Below are positions 61,275 to 64,000 of a stretch of 64,000 bases of DNA, one piece after another (positions within the stretch are counted from its first letter, which is position 1; each line of letters begins with the position of its first letter). The notes below the pieces were generated by a model, which saw only the letters and a program-made list of their open reading frames with translations, was not told where the DNA came from and made no database searches. The position numbers and the translations under genes are program-made. Source of the DNA: Seonamhaeicola sp. ML3 (GTDB lineage Bacteria; Bacteroidota; Bacteroidia; Flavobacteriales; Flavobacteriaceae). The DNA is taken from NCBI RefSeq assembly GCF_023273855.1, contig NZ_CP096884.1, forward strand, positions 3,286,001-3,350,000, in the 5' to 3' direction.

Positions 61275-62327
61275 ATGAAAATCTTTTGCATTCTCTCAGC
61301 ATTTGCCCTCGTTGGTACTTGTGCCACGCCAAAATACTCTACTAAAATCAAAAATCTTGAGGACAGTATAACCATAGTAGATAGTGCTACGGTAATACAA
61401 TATGCAAACACTATAACTGCTAAAGAGTTAAAGACACAACTCTACATGATTTCATCAGATCAATTTGGTGGAAGAGCTCCCGGAACTTATGGACATAAAC
61501 GAGCCGAAGAGTTTGTAATGTCTTTCTATACAAAAGAAAATATTGCTGGGGCCTATGGCGAAAAGCAATATATTCAAACCGTTCCATCAGAGTTTTTTCA
61601 AAATAAAACCAAAACTACCAATAATGTACTTGCCTTTATAGAAGGTTCTGAAAACCCCGAAGAGGTTATTGTTATTTCTGCACACCTAGATCACATTGGG
61701 TTGGATAAAAAAGGGAACGTCAATAATGGTGCAGACGACAACGGCTCGGGAACTGTAGCCATGTTACAAATGGCTCAAGCCTTCAACTTAGCTAAAAAAG
61801 CTGGTAAAGGCCCTAAAAGAAGTATTCTATTTGCGCATTTTACCGCCGAGGAAATTGGAAAAAAAGGTTCTGAATACTACACGCTTCATCCTGCATTTCC
61901 TATTAAAAATACGGTTGCCGATTTAAATATGGACATGATAGGCCGTGTAGACGATTTACACGAAACAGATAAAAACTACTTATACTTAATTGGTTCTGAT
62001 AGACTGAGCAAGGAATTACACTATATATCCGAAAAAGTAAACAACACCTTCTTTAATATAAACCTAGATTACAAATACAATTCTGTTGGAGATAGAAACG
62101 ATTATTATTCCAGATCAGACCATTATAATTTTGCCAATAAAGAAGTTCCGGTCATTTTTTACTTTAATGGAATACATGAAGATTATCACAAGCACACAGA
62201 TACGGCTGAAAAAATAGATTACCTTTTGTTACAAAAACGTGCCCAATTGGTTTTTGCTACGGCTTGGCAAATTGCTAATCAAGAACATCGGGTGGTTCTC
62301 GATGAACATAATACATTCTTAAAATAA
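61275..62327 (+). CDS. M28-family metallopeptidase (first copy)
   Basis: 350 residues with lipoprotein-like signal (ILSAFALVGTCAT). Zinc ligands: H and D in VISAHLDHIGLDKKG, D in NNGADDNGSGTVAM, E in FTAEEIGKKGSE, D in NMDMIGRVDD and H in FNGIHEDYHKHTDT. An aminopeptidase of the outer envelope or periplasm. A paralogue follows directly. Confidence 0.92.
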   Translation: MKIFCILSAFALVGTCATPKYSTKIKNLEDSITIVDSATVIQYANTITAKELKTQLYMISSDQFGGRAPGTYGHKRAEEFVMSFYTKENIAGAYGEKQYIQTVPSEFFQNKTKTTNNVLAFIEGSENPEEVIVISAHLDHIGLDKKGNVNNGADDNGSGTVAMLQMAQAFNLAKKAGKGPKRSILFAHFTAEEIGKKGSEYYTLHPAFPIKNTVADLNMDMIGRVDDLHETDKNYLYLIGSDRLSKELHYISEKVNNTFFNINLDYKYNSVGDRNDYYSRSDHYNFANKEVPVIFYFNGIHEDYHKHTDTAEKIDYLLLQKRAQLVFATAWQIANQEHRVVLDEHNTFLK

Positions 62328-62377
62328 CCCCCACAAACTGCTTTAATAAAGACTTTTTTCGTATTATAGTATAAATC

Positions 62378-63409
62378 GTGCCTATTATGAAAAAAATCAT
62401 ATTAATACCATTTATTGTCCTCCTAACAATTTCGTGTAGCTCTTCGAAAAACAAAAAGAAAAGCAAGGATAGAGACCCAACAACCTATGCAAATACCATT
62501 ACTGCAAGTGAGTTAAAAGATATGTTATATATCTATGCTTCCGATGACTATGAAGGCAGAAAAACAGGAGAACCAGGCCAAAAAAAGGCAGTTGAGTTCA
62601 TTAAAAATCAATATGTTTCCAACGGTATCCCATCACCTATTTCTGAAGACGATTATTTTCAGGAAATACCAGCATCTTATTTTAAAGGACATGTAGGTGC
62701 TTCGGAAAACGTTATGGCATATATTAAAGGAAGTGAAAAGCCAGAAGAAGTTATTGTTATTTCAGCCCACTTAGACCATATAGGTGTTTCTGAAAATGGT
62801 GAAATTAATAATGGTGCAGATGATGATGGTTCTGGTACTGTAGCTATTCTCGAAATAGCGGAAGCCTTTAAAACAGCAACAGATAAAGGACACGGTCCCA
62901 AACGTTCTATTTTATTCCTGCATGTTACAGGAGAGGAAATAGGACTTTACGGATCACGTTATTACACCGATGTAGACCCTATATTTCCTTTAGAGAATAC
63001 AGTAGCAAATCTTAACATGGATATGATTGGACGAATAGACAAAAAATACAAGTATAACCCCAACTATATTTATTTAATTGGATCGAATAGGCTAAGCGAT
63101 GAATTACATGACATTTCTGAAGCCATGAACGAAACATACGTTAAACTTAAAATTGACTATACTTATAACGCAAAAACCGACCCAAATCGCTTTTATTTTC
63201 GTTCTGATCATTACAATTTTGCCAAAAATAATATTCCCTCAATTTTCTATTTTAATGGCACACACGAAGACTATCACAGACCCACAGACACACCAGATAA
63301 GATAGAGTACGAACTCCTGGCCACAAGAGCTAAACTCGTTTTTTACACCGCTTGGGAACTGGCCAACAGAGCAGAACGTATTAAAGTTGATGAGGAAAAG
63401 AAATTTTAA
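62378..63409 (+). CDS. M28-family metallopeptidase (second copy)
   Basis: 343 residues, lipoprotein signal (MKKIILIPFIVLLTISCSSS). Same order of zinc ligands: SAHLDHIGVSENG, NNGADDDGSGTVAI, VTGEEIGLYGS, NMDMIGRIDKK, FNGTHEDYHRPTDT. A tandem duplicate of the preceding gene with clearly diverged sequence. Confidence 0.92.
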   Translation: MPIMKKIILIPFIVLLTISCSSSKNKKKSKDRDPTTYANTITASELKDMLYIYASDDYEGRKTGEPGQKKAVEFIKNQYVSNGIPSPISEDDYFQEIPASYFKGHVGASENVMAYIKGSEKPEEVIVISAHLDHIGVSENGEINNGADDDGSGTVAILEIAEAFKTATDKGHGPKRSILFLHVTGEEIGLYGSRYYTDVDPIFPLENTVANLNMDMIGRIDKKYKYNPNYIYLIGSNRLSDELHDISEAMNETYVKLKIDYTYNAKTDPNRFYFRSDHYNFAKNNIPSIFYFNGTHEDYHRPTDTPDKIEYELLATRAKLVFYTAWELANRAERIKVDEEKKF

Positions 63410-63426
63410 AAACCAACAATAACAAA

Positions 63427-63457
63427 AAAAGCCTTTCGAAATTCGAAAGGCTTTTAT
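63427..63457. terminator. Bidirectional terminator
   Basis: AAAGCCTTTCGAA/TTCGAAAGGCTTT stem between the peptidase gene and tRNA-His on the other strand. Confidence 0.8.
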
Positions 63458-63461
63458 TTTG

Positions 63462-63536
63462 GGTGGAAGACCGGGTTCGAACCGGCGACCTCCGGAACCA
63501 CAATCCGGCGCTCTAACCAGCTGAGCTACAACCACC
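63462..63536 (-). tRNA. tRNA-His (anticodon GTG)
   Basis: Minus-strand cloverleaf: GTGGTTG acceptor, D arm AGCTCAGCTGGTTAGAGC, anticodon arm CCGGA-TTGTGGT-TCCGG with GTG, T arm GCCGG-TTCGAAC-CCGGT, discriminator C with a G at -1 as expected for histidine. The acceptor stem has two adjacent T-T oppositions (GTGGTTG versus CTTCCAC). Confidence 0.9.
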
Positions 63537-63612
63537 ATGTAGCTTGCATTTTAAATGCGAGTGCAAATGTAATAGATTTAGCTGTTTCAGCAAAGACTTT
63601 TTTAACTTTTTA

Positions 63613-64000
63613 CTACTTTAAATCGTACAGACTCTCTACGGCAGCATAACGCTCTGTGGTAAAGCCCTCTGCATGCTCTGCCCCTATTAAACGCCCTAAA
63701 TCACGAGCTCTATATTCAACACTGTCTGTAAAATTTTTACTAGAAATTGGTGTTTCAGGCCCTTTATTATTTTCATCGTAAAATTGGGTTTTATAGGCCA
63801 TAACAGCTGCTATTTTTTTCTCTATAAACCCAGAAACATCAACCACAAAATCTGGTTCTATATTTTTCCACTGGATATAGTGATAAACCTGTTTTGGTCG
63901 CCAACAATCCTGTAACGCTTTTTCTGTACCAAATTTAGTTTCAATCTTAACTAATCCGCTTAAGAAACAAGCACTACTAACCAACTCACTCCCTTTAGCA
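63613..64000 (-). CDS. BshB1-like bacillithiol deacetylase, C-terminal part (cut by the window edge)
   Basis: At least 128 codons open to the right edge; the visible protein ends HAEGFTTERYAAVESLYDLK, and YKTQFYDENNKGPETPISSK precedes it, as in BshB1-type N-acetylglucosaminyl-malate deacetylases. The catalytic N-terminal half lies beyond the window. The family makes GlcN-Mal for bacillithiol. Confidence 0.8.
   Translation of the reverse strand, partial: AKGSELVSSACFLSGLVKIETKFGTEKALQDCWRPKQVYHYIQWKNIEPDFVVDVSGFIEKKIAAVMAYKTQFYDENNKGPETPISSKNFTDSVEYRARDLGRLIGAEHAEGFTTERYAAVESLYDLK

Overview
The window is AT-rich DNA from a member of the Flavobacteriaceae (Bacteroidota). This rests on the TTTG-N19-TAnnTTTG promoter of the tRNA-Met gene, the family-typical proteins (HU, YqgE, DUF4197, Lacal_2735-like, DUF3078, DUF3108, class II B12-dependent ribonucleotide reductase) and TonB/PepSY iron-uptake genes. 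There are three parts: core chromosome (1-2541 and 36625-52086), a 34-kb genomic island inserted into a tRNA-Met gene (2545-36624), and a smaller accessory stretch (about 52087-58500) followed again by core genes.

The island is bounded by 46-bp perfect direct repeats of the 3' part of tRNA-Met (2499-2544 and 36579-36624). Its own integrase lies just inside the left end. Two GCATACG-type repeats sit inside each end and look like integrase arm sites. No conjugation or phage structural genes are visible.

Inside the island, a second tyrosine recombinase (5365-6495; XerC/D-like, with an extra N-terminal domain and without the IntI-specific insertion) is followed directly by a 22-bp perfect palindrome ending in TTTATACAACCGTTG. 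From there to about 33.1 kb the DNA is an integron-like array of 16 gene cassettes. Each cassette ends in an imperfect inverted repeat of about 120-190 bp that starts AACAAYG and ends ACCGTT (or a close variant), in the same orientation every time. The first 7-11 bases of each cassette are complementary to the bases just before its own terminal repeat, as expected if the site is completed when the cassette circularises. The outer stems of the repeats vary in sequence but keep pairing. Cargo: an OLD-family nuclease, two restriction-modification systems (one with a fused m5C/N6A methyltransferase), a LytS/LytTR two-component system with an outer-membrane barrel, a cation-efflux protein, a TonB receptor/PepSY iron-uptake pair under Fur-like palindromes, a possible structured RNA, and many small secreted or membrane proteins of unknown function. 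I regard this as the main discovery in the window: an integron-like system built on a non-IntI recombinase.

The last cassette site is split by an IS110-family element whose upstream region looks like a bridge RNA, with guide-like matches to the element end and to the disrupted site. A second, recombinase-less array outside the island begins at 52087 with an equivalent palindrome (TTTATACAACTGTTG). It holds a thioredoxin-like lipoprotein cassette and a membrane-protein cassette hit by IS3 and IS1182-type elements, then decayed sites and lipoproteins.

Core genes include prfA, pyrF, purU, a purM-type AIR synthase, the B12-dependent ribonucleotide reductase, an MFS transporter, an Lrp regulator, UspA, tandem M28 peptidases, tRNA-His and a bshB1-like gene cut by the right edge. 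Frameshifted or remnant genes are a VOC protein (38957-39335), a metal-receptor fragment (43305-43448) and a split lipoprotein (57954-58504).
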